Assembly (NCBI GenBank): GCA_009869945.1
Contig: WIXG01000077.1
Span: 1-64,000, forward strand
Length of the DNA: 64,000 bases
Source of the DNA: Mesaphorura yosii
Lineage: Eukaryota; Arthropoda; Collembola; Poduromorpha; Tullbergiidae
Direction: 5' to 3'
Each line of letters begins with the position of its first letter. Position 1 is the stretch's first letter. Positions 27,438 through 42,087 of this stretch are shown here, in pieces. A program made the position numbers and the translations under genes. Below the pieces are notes generated by a model. That model searched no databases, had not been told where the DNA came from, and saw only the letters and a list, made by a program, of their open reading frames with translations.

Positions 27438-28394
27438 AATTGTCTTAGAGGAACTGAATACGGAGATATACCTGTGTGAAAAGTGAAAGGCTGCAATGCG
27501 GAGTTATTCAGACTTGTTCAGTGGTTCAGCCTACACAACTAAAATTAGCATGTTAGTTACCTTTGCGCAATATTTTCTGTGATTTGGTTAAAAGTTGGCA
27601 TACCATGTTTTACGTACATAGTTTAAGTAACTCTAGTTATAACTTACTCTAGTTCTACTAATTTCTAACCCTCCGACTTGTACAACTTGCAACAGATTTA
27701 ACCTTGTAATATCTATTTTGCTATTGAAGCTTGGATAATTGCTTACTATCTTGCTATTAAGATGATTTTTGTACTGATATTTTTGTTTAAATAGTTGTAT
27801 GTGCATTAACACGAACACTACGTACGTACGTTAATAAATGATTATATGAAGATTCGTAAAAAATTCGCCGAATTGAACATTATTTGAAATTACATTCAGC
27901 CAGTCTGATGGTCAAATATTGCACACTGATTGATTATAAATGTTCAATGCTTTTCATCGTAATCATCGAACAATCGTAATATCATACCGGTGAACAAAGT
28001 CTCGGTCTACCACCTTTTTGTCTCATATTTACTTTTTCTGACGTTTCAACCGGCGGACAGACTCGAAGCACGGAATATCAAATGTTAAATCTTACGCAGT
28101 TTTAAACTAAACCTGTACTAATGTACGCAAAAGTTTGAAACACCCACTTAAGTACATATGATTGGCATGTAGGAAAGAGTTTTCAATTCCACCTGTGACC
28201 GCACCTGATTAGGATTGCAAATTGTGTACACTGCCACTGCCAAGTTCCAAGCCAAACCACGGTAAGCCACTTGAGTCCAAGTTAGCCAAGATTTCGGCAT
28301 AGCTGGTCATGCTAATTTAAGAAATGCTTTCGTTCAGTCATATTGGTAAGCAGCTGGTTTCGATTCTGATACTGCAATTTGGAAAGAGTCTACA
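27438..28394. other. K+ channel 3' UTR and upstream region of Sec10
   Basis: About 400 bases of probable 3' UTR ending near AATAAA at 27833-27838, then some 550 bases of upstream DNA of the exocyst gene. No coding sequence is seen. Confidence 0.55.
27833..27838 (+). terminator. AATAAA poly(A) signal, K+ channel
   Basis: Canonical hexamer about 400 bases after the channel stop codon. Confidence 0.55.
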
Positions 28395-31261
28395 ATGTCG
28401 GAGTATCGGAGAGAAATGGAGCAGGAAGGCTTCTCGCCAGAGGAGTTCGTGGAACGATTGGCTTGGCGAACCGTGACATCTGGAAATGAATTTGACCCAC
28501 AGAAGTTGCACACCGAGTTTTCCGAAGCCATAAACGATTTGAAGGCGATACTGGAAATGCAGGGCCTAAAATGCATTCAAGTTGAAAACTCATTTGCAAA
28601 AGAAGAACAACATTTACGATCCCGCTTAGGCATGCTGCTGAACAGAAACCAAGATGCCACAGAAAATCTGTCCGCCTTAGAAAAGAAGGTATAATCTTAT
28701 CCAGTTACAGAAATATGGTAGTTTGAGGAATCTCTTCTGTGTCTACAGGTAAATTCGGTTGCGACGAAAGTTGTCCATTTGGGAGATCAACTCGAATCAG
28801 TGAACCTGCCCCGTGAAAGAACCAGCGATGCCGCTACACTAATGAAACACCTCATCGACTTTCTCCAGCCTGGTTCCATTTTACTGTCTGATGTGTTCCG
28901 AGACAAGAACAATTTATTCGAAGCTGCGGAGGTGATTCAGAAATTGCACGCGTTAGCTCAAGATCTGACAGCTGGGAGTGGTAGTACAGCGAGTTCTAGT
29001 GCGAGGTGAGACAAATCACTACTAGACTGCTATTTCTACCACACCATAAAAGAAATTGCTACGAGTTCACCGAGTATGCATGGAACATGTGCATTTTTCA
29101 GGTTTGACGGTGCGGTGAAGAAGATTTCTGAGAAGTACGATGAAATTGAAAGGTCACTCATCGAGGACTTCGTGTCAGCGCAAAGAATGAACAACATCGA
29201 GCACATGAAGCAAGTTGCATTGATTCTGTACAATTTCAAAGGATACTCTCAGTGCATTAATGCGTTTATTGAGCAAAGTCAGCTGGTACGTGTAATTTCT
29301 TGCTACTAATTGTGTTCTGTTCTTGAACTCAACTGTTGTCATTATTTCAACAGGGCGGCTTTAAGCGTAGAGAAGTATTTGACGACGTGCTTCCATTATG
29401 CCAACAAAATAAGCCAATAATTGAAGCTGTGTTTCCAAACCCTGAGCATGTAATGGGGAAATTTATTCTGCACATATTTCATGGCAAAATCCAAGAAACA
29501 GTTGCCAATCAGCTGTTTGATGGCACCAAAAATCAGAAGCACTTCCTGCAGAATCTATCTTCTTTGTATTCGAAAACTCAAGGCGTTGTCCAAAAACTCA
29601 AGGGATTCGATGTTGGATATGATTCGAGTTTCCTAGAACAAATAACCGAACAGATCTTTAGGAAGCACATGGACAACTACATTACCCTTGAGGTTCAGTG
29701 CCTTCAGCAAGAAAACTACTTAATACTCAAAAAGTATTATGACTCACTGGGACACCAAAGGAAAGCAATTCAAACAAGCTTTCAAGATTTCCGAAGAGAT
29801 CTTCAAGCAGCAATTGGCACGAGAGCAAATATTAATATCGCACAGATTGAGAATTTCGGTGGTGAAACTTTCTTGTCCGATGTAGTTGCTGTTAACTTAC
29901 TTCAGGAAAGTCGCTGGGCGTATTCGAGGTGCAGTTTGCTGTCCAAGAAAGTCGAAGTGGCAACAAATTCTGCCCAGATCTTCGACATCCTCACAAGTAG
30001 CCTCTTAAGAGAGCATGTTGATTACGCATTGGAATTGGGACTGCAAGGTAAAAGACAAATTCAGTGTTCTTCCTGCGCTGAACTTGGTTAAGGGTGGAAT
30101 TGGTCTAATAATTGACAACGTCTCTACTTCTCAGGTATTCCGGTTGCAGACGGAAGGAATCAACCTGAGATTTACTTCTTCGACATTGTCAAAAGGTGCA
30201 ATGCCATTGTACATTTGTACGAAAAGGAATTCATCGATTCTTTAATACCACTTGTCACGTAAGTATCAGTTCACCAACGGCAAACATTTGTAGAAAGATT
30301 ACACAATTCAGAGCCTGACCATCTTTCATTTTCAGTGCCACGCCATATTTATCCGAGTGCATTGAGAAGAAGAAAGCCATACTTGAGCACATAGAAATCA
30401 AACTGGATGCTGGAATCGATAGATCTGTAAGAACTCGTATATTTCCAATTTCATTTACGTCAATGATCTAATGTTTGATTCCTGCTAGCTCGAAACCATC
30501 GCTGGCTACGTAAAACTTGTGCTACAAGCTGAGTACAGTAAGAAGGAGTTCTTTCGCTCGGACACATTCAACGATATGGAAACTCCAGACATGATATCCT
30601 CGGTAAGGGCTCAGAGCGAAAAGTTTTCTGCATGTAAGAAACATAGGAGGATCATGGAAGCTTATTTCGCTTTGCAGGCCTGCGTCAAGATCATTCGATT
30701 CATATCCAGCCAAGTTGAAAAAATGAGGGACTCAATGGATGGAAAAAATATTGAAGCAGTTCTCACAGAGTTGGGAATTCGATTGCATCGTGTGATCTAT
30801 GATCATCTTTTAAGATTCGAGTATAGCCTTGTTGGTAAGTGGGAATGATAAAAGCAAAAAGTTTACTGTTCCAGTCGGACAAGCAGTTTAGAAAGTCTAT
30901 TTCTTCATGTATTCTTAGGTGCCTTGAGTGTAACCTGCGATGTCGGCGAGTACCGGAAGTGTATTCGAGACTTCAAAATACCGTTGTTGAATACTTTATT
31001 CGATACCCTCCACGCCTTATGCAACCTCCTTCATGTCCTGCCGACTGAACTCAACATGTGCTTCAACCGAGAAGAATTGGTGAGAATCCGTGAATTAGTA
31101 CGCTAGATTCTAGAGTAATGTACATGCTCAGCATTTAAGCGAAGAACTTTCTGATTCAGACGTGCCTGGATCCATCCATCCGAATGAGTTTCATGCAGCT
31201 GCGAACAGACTTCAAAACCGCAAGACTTCAAGTGAACAACAATCAAATCGCAAGAAATTAG
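28395..31261 (+). CDS. Sec10: Exocyst complex component 5 (Sec10)
   Basis: Subunit of the octameric exocyst that tethers secretory vesicles to the plasma membrane. Coding exons: 28395-28688, 28749-29005, 29102-29285, 29354-30047, 30135-30258, 30336-30426, 30489-30602, 30678-30834, 30919-31079, 31160-31261, giving 725 residues, close to the human length. Conserved stretches include VATKVVHLGDQLE, DIIQKLH-like EVIQKLHALAQDL, KGYSQCINAFIEQ, GETFLSDVVAVNLLQE, HVDYALELGL, EKMRDSMDGKN and LFDTLHALCNLL. The tiny last exon encodes SFMQLRTDFKTARL, matching the end of vertebrate EXOC5. The 75-bp intron at 30603-30677 is a multiple of three without a stop; I remove it because MISSACVKIIRF then aligns with the family (see findings). 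Confidence 0.95.
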
Positions 31262-31329
31262 TTTGTACAGCAGTAATTTATTTTCCTAATCGAGTTTTTA
31301 TAAGTGAAAAAGGCAAACGGAACTTAATG

Positions 31330-31335
31330 AATAAA
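31330..31335 (+). terminator. AATAAA poly(A) signal, Sec10
   Basis: Canonical hexamer about 70 bases after the Sec10 stop codon. The next gene converges from the right. Confidence 0.5.
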
Positions 31336-31410
31336 AAGGAAGTCAATACTTACAAAGTAATCGCGACCTTTCTTAACCTGACCTTAATTTATAGTGTACG
31401 CTAGAAGTGA

Positions 31411-31416
31411 TTTATT
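31411..31416 (-). terminator. AATAAA poly(A) signal, PRMT1
   Basis: Reads AATAAA on the minus strand, about 120 bases after the PRMT1 stop. With the Sec10 signal at 31330, the two convergent transcripts would end within about 50-80 bases of each other. Confidence 0.5.
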
Positions 31417-31536
31417 AAATAGAACATCGCTGCCCAATCTAGATACCGAAAACAAGTGCATTATCATATCCTAGTCCAGAAGTAGCAAGCGATAGACGGG
31501 GCGCAAGAATGACGGAAGAGGTTTCAAGTTTCAGTA

Positions 31537-34104
<2,568 letters not shown>

Positions 34105-37100
34105 ATGGATGTGATACGATTTTCGCCTTCGAGTGAGTACGTTGCCTCTTCCGGTCCTGACGGACGGCTCAGAATTTACGAAACAGCTACAAATAAGTTC
34201 CTGCAAGAATTTGAGTCCGCAATTGACACTTCCGCAATTTGCACATGTTTGGAATGGGCTCCTAGAGTTATGAAAGACATTCAGGTACGTAGGCGGCGTA
34301 CTTTTTAATGGTAAATTTTGTCTTCTGTTGAAGTTGAAATTGAAAATGTCATTTACAGTTGGGTAGGAAAAAGAGAAAGAAAAATGCAATCATTGAAGGA
34401 GATGTGGTTGCCGTCGGTACAACCTTGGGGTCCATCTATTTATACAATGTCACTAAGGCGGAGTTGGAGTTCAAGTCCAAAGAAGAACATTCAGGCAAGG
34501 TCACTGGCTTGTCGTGGTGTTCATCATCTATGTTATTGTACTCATGTGGCGAAGACGGGTTCTTGTCGGAATGGGACCCACATAAATGTACAGTCTTAAG
34601 GTAACTTTAACTTGACACCTACCTAACTATATTCTACTATACTTGGCAGAGGAGGAATGATTGAATTTTAACTGAATTGCAAACTAATTAGTGGGCTAAT
34701 GCCCTATTTTTGCCTTTGTCTCTTGCAGTCAATGGAAAGCCTCAAAAACGGAACTCCATGCATGTCGTCTTTTCAAAGACAATCTTCTCGCCGCAGGACA
34801 GAAAATCACATTATGGGATTTGAAAACGAAAACACTTCTACAAAGTTTTGTTGGTCATCCAAGACGGGTTAAGCAATTGGAAATTATAACTTCGTTAAAT
34901 CCATCAATCGATGACTATTTCATTTCGATGGGTGAACGAGAAACGCATTTGAAAATATGGTGAGATCGTGCTTCATATCTCTTATTTAATTGAAAGAAAG
35001 ATTTAAGAAAATCTCGAAAACTGTAGGATACACAGAAACCTATTGCGGTCTTTTGGCCCACCCTCCTCCATTCTGATTTGTACACGTTATAAAGTCTCAA
35101 TTGTTTTTTTCGATTTTCCTGAATTCAGTTAACGGCGTGTATGACGTGATGCTGTTAAAGATTGAGAATGTGCTCCGGTTCTCACTATTTGTAATGAACT
35201 ATTAATAAGCTGTTTCGTTGTCGCGGAGATCGACCTGAGGTTTCTAAGGATGGTATTTTGAGAATTTTTTGCCCAAGAAAACGCAAATAGGTGTTGAGAA
35301 TCAGGCCGATACCGAGGCTTGAGAGCATCTACGGCGATAGCTCGGCATGGCCTGTCCCAGACTGTGTGTCTGCGTCGTTTGATGAATCGTCAATCTCCCG
35401 GCGGTCAGCCATGTCCAACCCTCGCCGTCATCATCCATTACCACTAACTACTAAATTATTTATCTTTATCCGTCATTGAAACGTTGCCAAGTACTCGGCG
35501 ACACAGGCCACTAGTAATCTACGACTTGATTAAATTACAGTTAACTAAACCAACTCTTTTATGATGGCTTTACTATAGGTGTTCGTCCGAAAAGAATGCT
35601 GTAGCGAACCTAGCGGTTCCAGATACGCCAACCTGTTTTCACGCAGAGTGTCTTCTGGAAACGTCGGAAGTGATGGTTAGCGCTACCACTTCGAGGGGGA
35701 TTCTGTATATATTCAAACACAAACTTAATGGACCCCTGAGAAAAGCTTTGAAACCATCCCATTCGCTGAAAATCTTGGATTCGTCCGATGATAACAAGAT
35801 TGTCCCCATCTTGACTTCATTTTTAACTGCGCATTCTTCCTTGCTGTGCTTATATGGGAATTCGGCCCGTTATCAGTTTGAAAAATTCGTAAGCACACCT
35901 AGAATCAGAAGAAGAAGAGGAGTTACATTGAGTCAATGTGGTTGTTTAAACTTTCATCTTATCTTTAGGATATTAGTTCACTGGAGACAGTGACAGTCGT
36001 CACGAGGCAATTTACCTTGCCTTCGAGGAGTAATCTGTCGAAGAAATCACGCCAAGTACCAAATTCTGAGATTGTAGAGGTACCAAGCACTGTAAGACAT
36101 TTGCAACCTGGATCGGATCCTTTGCCTTCAGATCCAAGTTCCAAAAAAAGGAAAAAGAATGAAGACGAAAATATTGGGGACGGTGAATTGCCAATGGAGG
36201 AGAGACTAACGAATTTGAGTATAGAGAACACTGTAGCTGCTGGAATAAGGGCGAATAATTTGGCACACCTTCTTAGTCAAGTAAGGCTCTACTTCAAAAT
36301 GAACTCAATTAAGCGATCTATTCGTAATTAATGTCTTCGTAATTATAGGGCCTCCACAGTAAAGACAACAGAATTCTTCAGTCTGTTTTGGCAAGATGGG
36401 ATGCAGACGTTGTGATGAACACAGTTCGGAGCCTACCGGTTCAACTAATTGTGCCGCTTCTTAACGAAGTGAAGTCTTTACTATCTCAGAAAGGACAATT
36501 GTAAGCATTTTTTTTCACGTTTCATTGTTTATGTCGAATGTCTTTGTTGCAGAAGATAAGACTATCTTTTTTGATCCTTTAGAAATAACTCCAATTTGGT
36601 GTGGCTAAAAGCAGTGTTAAAAATTCACTCTCCATATTTAATGTCCTGCCCGAACGTGGACGAACTTTTAACTCCATTCATGTCTTTGCTACGTACAAGA
36701 CAAGTTTTGTACCCTCAAATGTGTCAACTTCGCGGAAAATTAGAACTGATCAAGGGGCACATCGAGGCACGGCAGTTCTCTTCTGAACCACCAAATGACG
36801 CCCTTCTAAAATACGACGACGGTAAGTGAGAGGTTTTAAAAGGTCAAAGGCGACGTACCGCATACCGCTAGCAAGTTTAAAGTCATATGTTTATGTTCTT
36901 AGACTCTCCTGATGAAGGTGCGGAAGATGACGCCATGTTACTGTCGGAGTCGGAGGATTTCCTCACATCTGACGATTTGGGAGTCGAAGATTCCGAAGAT
37001 GAGGAAGGTGAAAAATCGGGGTCAGGTTCTGCGACATCTGACTCAGAAAATGACGACTCGGAGGATGCAGAAAGCGTTGCTGACAAAGCACCAGGATCTA

Positions 37101-37171
37101 ACCAGAATTCGAAAATCAAGGGAACGATTGTTGACGACGACAGCGAGTTGGAATCAATGGACGAAGACTAA
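34105..37171 (+). CDS. WDR43: WDR43 (Utp5), small-subunit processome protein
   Basis: Nucleolar protein of the t-UTP subcomplex needed for 18S pre-rRNA processing. Coding exons: 34105-34284, 34359-34600, 34729-34959, 35579-35888, 35969-36280, 36349-36500, 36583-36821, 36903-37171, giving 644 residues. The N-terminal half is WD40 repeats (FSPSSEYVASSGPDGRLRIYE, GKVTGLSWCSSSMLLYSCGED, QKITLWDLKTKTLLQSFVGH). A basic KKRKK patch is followed by a Utp12-type domain (LARWDADVVMNTVRSLPVQL, LRTRQVLYPQMCQLRGKLEL). The last 90 residues are an acidic, serine-rich tail. The start ATG has a good context (ACAATGG) and begins directly with the first WD strand, as the family does. Intron 3 (34960-35578) is unusually long for this locus. 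Confidence 0.93.
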
Positions 37172-37237
37172 ATTTCTACGATTGTTTTAAGTTTCATTTT
37201 TTGAATAGCCTCTTGGCTCTTACGAACTTTTCACGTC

Positions 37238-37264
37238 TTTATTCAATTGGACTGAATATTTATT
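37238..37264 (-). terminator. Two AATAAA poly(A) signals, WDHD1
   Basis: AATAAA on the minus strand at 37264-37259 and 37243-37238, about 90-120 bases after the WDHD1 stop codon. Both lie between the stop codons of the two convergent genes, so the WDHD1 transcript would end close to the WDR43 coding region. Confidence 0.55.
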
Positions 37265-37355
37265 TTCAGACAAATATATTTACATCGTTAACATCCTTAG
37301 AGCTGCAATTTATTAACGAATTCAATCAAATCTGTACATCATCAAGTATGCAGCC

Positions 37356-40300
37356 TTAATAAGTTTCTTGTTCATCCGTCTGTTTTGCAAATAGTTGCAG
37401 TTTGGATGCGAAGTGAGATTTCGTCCCGACAGCCTTCGCGTTCCCATTCTTGCATTTCTCCTGTCTCCGTGCGTTGTCGGAGGAAGTGCTTTCTCTCGAA
37501 TTTTCGTCAGCTTCTGCATCTACACCACCGGCGTCGCTTTCCTCTCCGTTTTCGAGGTTTTCTTCTGTCTCGCTGAATTCGGACAATTTGGAGATAGACG
37601 GAGGCTGATGAAAGTCTTCATCAAAGGACATTGCGGGGCTGGTTGGATTCGAGTTGCTTTGGGTTTGATCCGCTACCCTTGTCTTCGTCAAGTGCATGTC
37701 AAGCGTTCTTTGTTTCTGAAAGTGAAATGAAGTTACAAGATACAAGCTGGCATTCTAAGAAGTAATTTGGTAAATCAACAATGTATCAACTTATCAACCT
37801 TGGTTTTGCTTTCAGTAGGAAGATCGCTTGTATCTTTGTCGCTCTTGCGCTTTCCTCTGCCTCCAACCTTCTCCTTATCCTTTTCGCCTTTCTTTCCTGT
37901 CAGTTTCCGTAAAGGATGCTTCGGGTTAAATTCGAATGTTGGTTTATCAGGCAGCTTTTTCCAAACATCAATCAACGCCATTCCCTTGTTAGCATTGTCT
38001 TTTGTGTCGCTCGCAGCTTCTTCACCTTTCTTGAAAGGGTTCTTGTCCTTCTTGGATGCTGAGACAATTGGCATCGGTTCGATTACAGCTCGGATAGCGT
38101 CCTTTTGTTCCTTCAAAATCGGATTCTCTGCAAGGCAAACACAATTTCAATATATATTAAATTCAGTTTACCAAAACTTTTATCTAACTTACCTTCTAGA
38201 ATGGAAATAGGCTCAGATGCCAGGAAAGAGTTTCGAGGAGTCGGAAAAGCTGTCGATGTGCTTGGATAACAAGCACTCTGCATTGGAAGCGAATCTTGAA
38301 CAGTTGAATCCATGTGAGAATTTGCATTGCTGCTGATATGGATGTAATTGGTCTTATTCTGAGTTTCAAAATCATAGTCTTCAACTTCTTCGAGGTCTTC
38401 CTTATCCAACTTCTCACGACCTATTGCTGTTAGCTTCTCAGTTAGAGCCATTCGGTAGAGCTTGCTCGCGTATTTGATGGCGATTTGAACATGTTGAGAG
38501 GAAGGCATCAATGACACGTACTCAGCAGCTCTGAAATCTCGGTCGCCTTTGCTTGATAACTGTTAAAACATTCGTGTTGTGTGACTGCTTATGAACAAGA
38601 TACTCCAGTAAATACCACTTACAGCAAACAACTTCATCAAATTCTCTCGAATGATAGTGTCAGCCTGTTCCTTAAACTCATCCATGTCAAACCCCTTTCG
38701 ATCCATTTTATTCGCAACTGACTTCAAAAGGTTGGAACGCAGCAGACCGTCCTCCAATTGACTCTTTTCGGTATCCAGTTCGCAAAGAGGGATCTATATT
38801 GTTCAAAGCAAAATCATTTCAAGCTCACGATCATATTTTATTACCATTACAATTTCCTTACTTTCATGTCAATCAGCATCAAGGTCGGGCGGGGGATGGT
38901 TGGAGGATATTTGTTCCCCTTGCATTTAATGGCTCTAACGTTTTGAGAAGTTTCGCTGATGCCAACAATCCAAAAGTGATTACTGGGCCCATTTAAATGT
39001 TCCCTCATACAACAGAGAGGAGACCAGAGGTTGCCATTCAAGATTCGCAGGGTATCCTTTGAATCATAAATTACAGGCGTTCCTTCATCGCTGAATCCAA
39101 TCCATGTTAAAATTGATTTTGGGCTGAGAGGAAGTGGGCTCTCGTCAATCAGCGGTTGAACACGCAACTCCTTAACTTTCAGAATTGTGTATGAGAGTGA
39201 TTGGTTCCCGTTTATACCTTAAAATCACAATATAAATTACCACCCTCAATGTACTAATTCAAATGAACGCAGGAATGTTAGCATTACCAACGCCACACTG
39301 GGAAACTAAGAAGAGCAAATCCTCATGTCCAGACATAGTTACAACTTGATTTGGCAGATCATACGCAAATTTCTGAATTCCTCCAACTGAGAAGACTCTC
39401 AGCCTGTTCAGAGAGGTGGAAGCAACAATCCATCCCTTCCCAATGGCAATGCAATTAATATTCTCTCCTTTCGGCATATCAATTGTCCATTCCTTGCTCT
39501 TGTCCCAGATCGAAAAATTGAGGCAGAATAATTTGCTAACAAACCAAAGGCAAAACGCAAAATGAGCATAAGCTGCGTTGCAAATCATTCCGAAATCCAA
39601 AGAATAAGTCATCAACGATACCTTGGGTGTCCGTCGCCTTTTACGCATGCAAAAGCCGCAGCTTCTGTTGATACTACTGCCATTGTGAAACCAAATTGGT
39701 TCCTCAGATGAATTGAGGTGTGGAAAGAAGCGTCATGAAATTCAACATCGATAGATTCCTCCTCTTTATCCTCATCATCATTGAAGTAGTTTCGAATAAT
39801 AGCTACACTGTTCCACACCTGAAATGAGGAGTTATGATATTAGGAATTTGGCACAGAATAAGAATACTTCTGGCGTCTGGCGGTGTGCATTGCCTACCAT
39901 AAATCTGTGAGCCAAATGAACAGGGGTTGAGGAAGGTTGAAAAGTCGTTTGGGGTTCAGTGAACGGATTTGCAGGTGCTTGATAAACAACTTTCTGCGGT
40001 ACGACAGGAGCACTCATGTTGCTGGCCGAGTCCTCATCGTCAATAGGTTTAATTCCCTTTGCTGCTTTATCAACTCCAACATACTCATCATCAATGAAGC
40101 CGACCTCAGCTTTGATTTTTGAAATTGAAATCGAGTTTTCATCGTCGTCTTCTTCCGCAAGATTAAAAATTTCATCCATGCCATCGTCAAAAACATCTAT
40201 CGCCTCGCTATTGCCATTTTCACCGTTACTTTCGGTGGTCGTAGTCGTGATTGCTTTTGCAACTGCTCCATTGTCAGCTCCTTCGTCGTTTTTGAGAAAA

Positions 40301-41455
40301 TTTCTTGTGTACATAAATCTTCCACGGTCATCAGTCATATAAATTCCATTATTCGGAGCCAACACAAGTCCAGTTATGGAGCTAGTTTCATTCGTAAAGT
40401 AGAGGCACTTCTTCGTGGTGAGATCCCATACAAGTACCGAGCCATCAGCTCCACCGGCAGCTATGTACTTCCCGCATGATGAGTACCGTACAATTGAGAC
40501 AAGCTGGATGAGAAAAAATATTTAATGATTGATATTGATTGGTTAATTGAACATTGTCGCAAATCGAAATAATCAAAGGGCATTGGTCCTACCTTCGTTA
40601 AACATTTGTGACCCAACATAAATTCCTGTGTCCATTTTTCGCGACTATAAACCACGATCTGGTTAGCATTGTTTGGGAAAGCTAACTGGTTTCCTTGTCC
40701 AGGGCTCCAAGCCATTCTGCATAAAGTCGGGCTGAGCAATACGTCATTGGATTTTGCAAATACACCTTCCCATCTTTTAACAGGAACCACCGATATGGAG
40801 GTCGGATTCACAGTTATAGACCAAACGTAAACACCACCATTGCACCCAGACGAAGCCAAAAATTTTGATGTTGGATCTATTGCGACTGATAAAACTGGTG
40901 CGCTATGCGCTGCCTCGATTTTCTTCGTCGGAATACTGGGATCTTTCAACGAAATGAGTTGAATTGTCATGTCCCTGTACATAAACAGTAACAAGTAATA
41001 AAGGCAGTGGTTCGTACAATCTCAGACGTAATTACCCAGCCCCTGCAGCGAGAAGTTTCCCATCGCTTGACACGTCGACATGATTGACTCCAGAAGTAAA
41101 TTTTGTTTTGAATCCTTGAACGTTTCCTTTCGGCAATTCATATGATTCTACCGTATGATTTTCCGTCCCCACATAGGCGATGTTCTCGTAGGTGAAAATG
41201 GATAAGCAACTGTCTGATGCAGAAAATGTGACTGGATCTTCATCGTCAAAATCTTTGTACACGCGGATGTCGGCGTCGTTTCCACACGTAACGATGAAGC
41301 TGCAAAACCCAAAACATGCAATTAATATATTATTTGTGTTCTTTGGTCTCAAAATTATCAGGAAAGTTACGCACGCACCTGCCGTGAGCTTCGGGTAACA
41401 ATGAGACATCAGTGATTCCCTCCGAATGGGCAAACCGCTTCTCGGGTCGGTTCAT
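37356..41455 (-). CDS. WDHD1: WDHD1 / AND-1 (Ctf4), replisome hub protein
   Basis: Trimeric adaptor linking the CMG helicase to DNA polymerase alpha. Coding exons (minus): 41455-41379, 41299-41036, 40974-40593, 40503-39898, 39818-39622, 39535-39288, 39217-38862, 38793-38623, 38559-38193, 38127-37799, 37715-37356, giving 1118 residues. The N-terminal WD40 propeller starts RFAHSEGITDVSLLPE and includes SFIVTCGNDADIRVYKDF and GKYIAAGGADGSVLVWDL. An acidic linker leads to the SepB/Ctf4 domain (WDKSKEWTIDMP, TWIGFSDEGTPVIYDS, PPTIPRPTLMLIDMK) and its helical bundle. The C-terminal 250 residues are charged and low-complexity. No HMG box of the vertebrate type is visible. The last intron has a weak GTTGAT donor; reading through it would stop after seven codons. 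Confidence 0.93.
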
Positions 41456-42087
41456 CTTGAACGTAATGTTCTTCCAATGTGGCAGTGGCAGTGGTACAGA
41501 CACCTTGGTTTGGATACGACTGTGGAGCCCTTCTAAGTCTGGTAAGATTAACGCGCGTATTTATATTCAATCATCATCTGATCCCGATGGAACTAATGAT
41601 ACTGTCGATGGAAATGACCAATTCACAAGAAGAGGTTCGTGCTCAAATGTTCGAATCGTGAATAAGGATTGTGGTTCCTGGCTGTTTTTGGCACCAAAGG
41701 CTTTGAACAAAGAATTGCAGAATTATATCCTTGTTCAGTTCGAGACGTGCGTGCGTGCAACAAGGCAAGGATGACACAAAATCAAACACGTGTGGGTAGT
41801 TCGGCGTTCAGTCAAGAAGCTGTTATCCTGTGTAGTAAGCTCTTCGTGAAATTCGTGTTTGTAATTTGTCACTAGATATTTCCTGGGGACGATAATAGCT
41901 AAATCTCTACTACCACTCTCCAGTCCGGTTGAAGAATTTCAATTGATTACGGACACCTCTCTAAGCAAGGAATAGAAGGTAAGACACTACCATCAGGAAC
42001 TCTAATGTGACGACAGGTGACAATGACGAATGATTAACCATGTACTGATACCCTATTTTGTTGAAGGCTGACGTATTTAAACTGTGG
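41456..42087. other. Divergent promoter region, WDHD1 / DCPS
   Basis: Some 630 bases between the start codons of two divergent genes. A possible DCPS 5' UTR intron runs from 41979 (GTAAGA) to 42066 (TTGAAG). Short open frames here extend from neither gene and show no domain. Confidence 0.5.

Noticed and set aside
34960..35578. Possible C/D box snoRNA in the long WDR43 intron, because human WDR43 hosts snoRNAs
   Set aside because: Box-like GTGATGC and CTGA words are present, but no matching terminal stem or full C box could be found.
37395..37730. 111-codon plus-strand open frame
   Set aside because: Shadow of the last WDHD1 exon on the opposite strand.
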